In this document: piece by piece, positions 5,557 to 5,914 of the stretch
How positions within the stretch are numbered: the stretch's first letter is position 1
Layout of the letters: every line of letters begins with the position of its first letter
Source of the DNA: Oscillospiraceae bacterium
Lineage (GTDB): Bacteria; Bacillota; Clostridia; Oscillospirales; Ruminococcaceae
Direction of reading: 5' to 3'
DNA length: 5,914 nucleotides
NCBI GenBank assembly: GCA_031285945.1
Contig: JAITVF010000181.1
Coordinates: forward strand, 1 to 5,914
Made by a program: the position numbers and the translations under genes
Notes under the pieces: model-generated
Databases searched by the model: none
What the model was told of the DNA's origin: nothing
Seen by the model: only the letters and a program-made list of their open reading frames with translations

Positions 5557-5914
5557 ATGCGGCTTTTTGGCGCTATGAGGAATTACGCGGGTATGGGAGT
5601 CTCGCGTTTTCACATGCCGGGGCACAAGGGCGTGCCGCCTCTGCCCGGCATTGAGCTTGCCTATTCTTACGACGTAACTGAAATCGCCGGGATGGATAGC
5701 CTCTACGAGGCCTCGGGGCCGATTCTTAGTCTTGAAAAAGCCTACGCCGGGCTTTACGGCAGCCGCGAATGTATCTTAAGCGCCGGCGGCTCTACCCTTT
5801 GCGTGCAGGGAATGCTGGCCGCGGCCCTTTTACCCGGCGACCGGCTCTTATGCTGCCGGGGCGTTCATGTCTCGGCGGCGCGGGCGATGGCCCTTCTGGA
5901 TCTAGACCCGGTAT
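5557..5914 (+). CDS. Orn/Lys/Arg decarboxylase, PLP-dependent, N-terminal 119 codons (partial)
   Basis: The start of a fold-type I PLP enzyme that decarboxylates a basic amino acid to a diamine or agmatine. RFHMPGHKG (residues 18-25 cover its core, H19 and H23) is the family's N-terminal hallmark. The AGGST segment (76-80) corresponds to the phosphate-binding loop, and H104 in RGVHVSAARA occupies the place of the histidine that stacks on PLP. The active-site lysine lies beyond the right edge. There is no N-terminal receiver-like wing domain, so it belongs to the compact YaaO/SpeA type rather than the long enterobacterial LdcI/AdiA type; substrate specificity is not predictable. The ATG at 5557 is only 4 nt past the FemX-like stop, with a G-rich run (5544-5549) as ribosome site, which suggests translational coupling. 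An in-frame ATG at 5575 is a less likely alternative because it would drop six residues and has no ribosome site. Confidence 0.93.
   Translation, partial: MRLFGAMRNYAGMGVSRFHMPGHKGVPPLPGIELAYSYDVTEIAGMDSLYEASGPILSLEKAYAGLYGSRECILSAGGSTLCVQGMLAAALLPGDRLLCCRGVHVSAARAMALLDLDPV

Overview
This is a chromosomal housekeeping segment from a moderately GC-rich, Gram-positive-type bacterium, most likely a Clostridia-class Bacillota. The evidence for this is an alanyl-tRNA synthetase of the clostridial sort with a four-cysteine insertion in its catalytic domain, a FemX/MurM-type peptidoglycan branching enzyme, a short Orn/Lys/Arg decarboxylase without the N-terminal wing domain, purine-rich Shine-Dalgarno sites, and sigma-A promoters close to consensus. 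The genus cannot be named from the window.

Layout. Positions 1-274 (minus strand) hold the 5' part of a gene for a coiled-coil protein built from 11-residue repeats, encoded by a tandem 33-bp DNA array that runs off the left edge. Between it and alaS (275-470) two strong promoters face away from each other; the alaS one is a perfect TTGACA-17-TATAAT. alaS (471-3131) is intact. After a weak terminator come a HINT-type histidine triad protein (3238-3573) and, behind a hairpin terminator, a PRPP-binding phosphoribosyltransferase (3642-4193). A 315-bp AT-rich gap (4194-4508) has no gene but holds recurring TGTGACTGT words and a possible leader hairpin. A FemX/MurM-like aminoacyltransferase (4509-5552) follows, then, 4 nt later, the start of a PLP-dependent Orn/Lys/Arg decarboxylase (5557 to the right edge).

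How the genes relate. Only the FemX-like gene and the decarboxylase look like one transcription unit. The other genes are co-directional, but the gaps between them carry terminator-like hairpins. There are loose functional links: AlaRS makes Ala-tRNA, which enzymes of the MurM/FemX family can use to branch peptidoglycan, and HINT proteins hydrolyse AMP conjugates, including aminoacyl-adenylates formed by tRNA synthetases. These links come from family knowledge and are not shown by the sequence. I see no clearly new multi-gene system. The least ordinary parts are the repeat-built coiled-coil gene and the repeat-bearing 4194-4508 gap.
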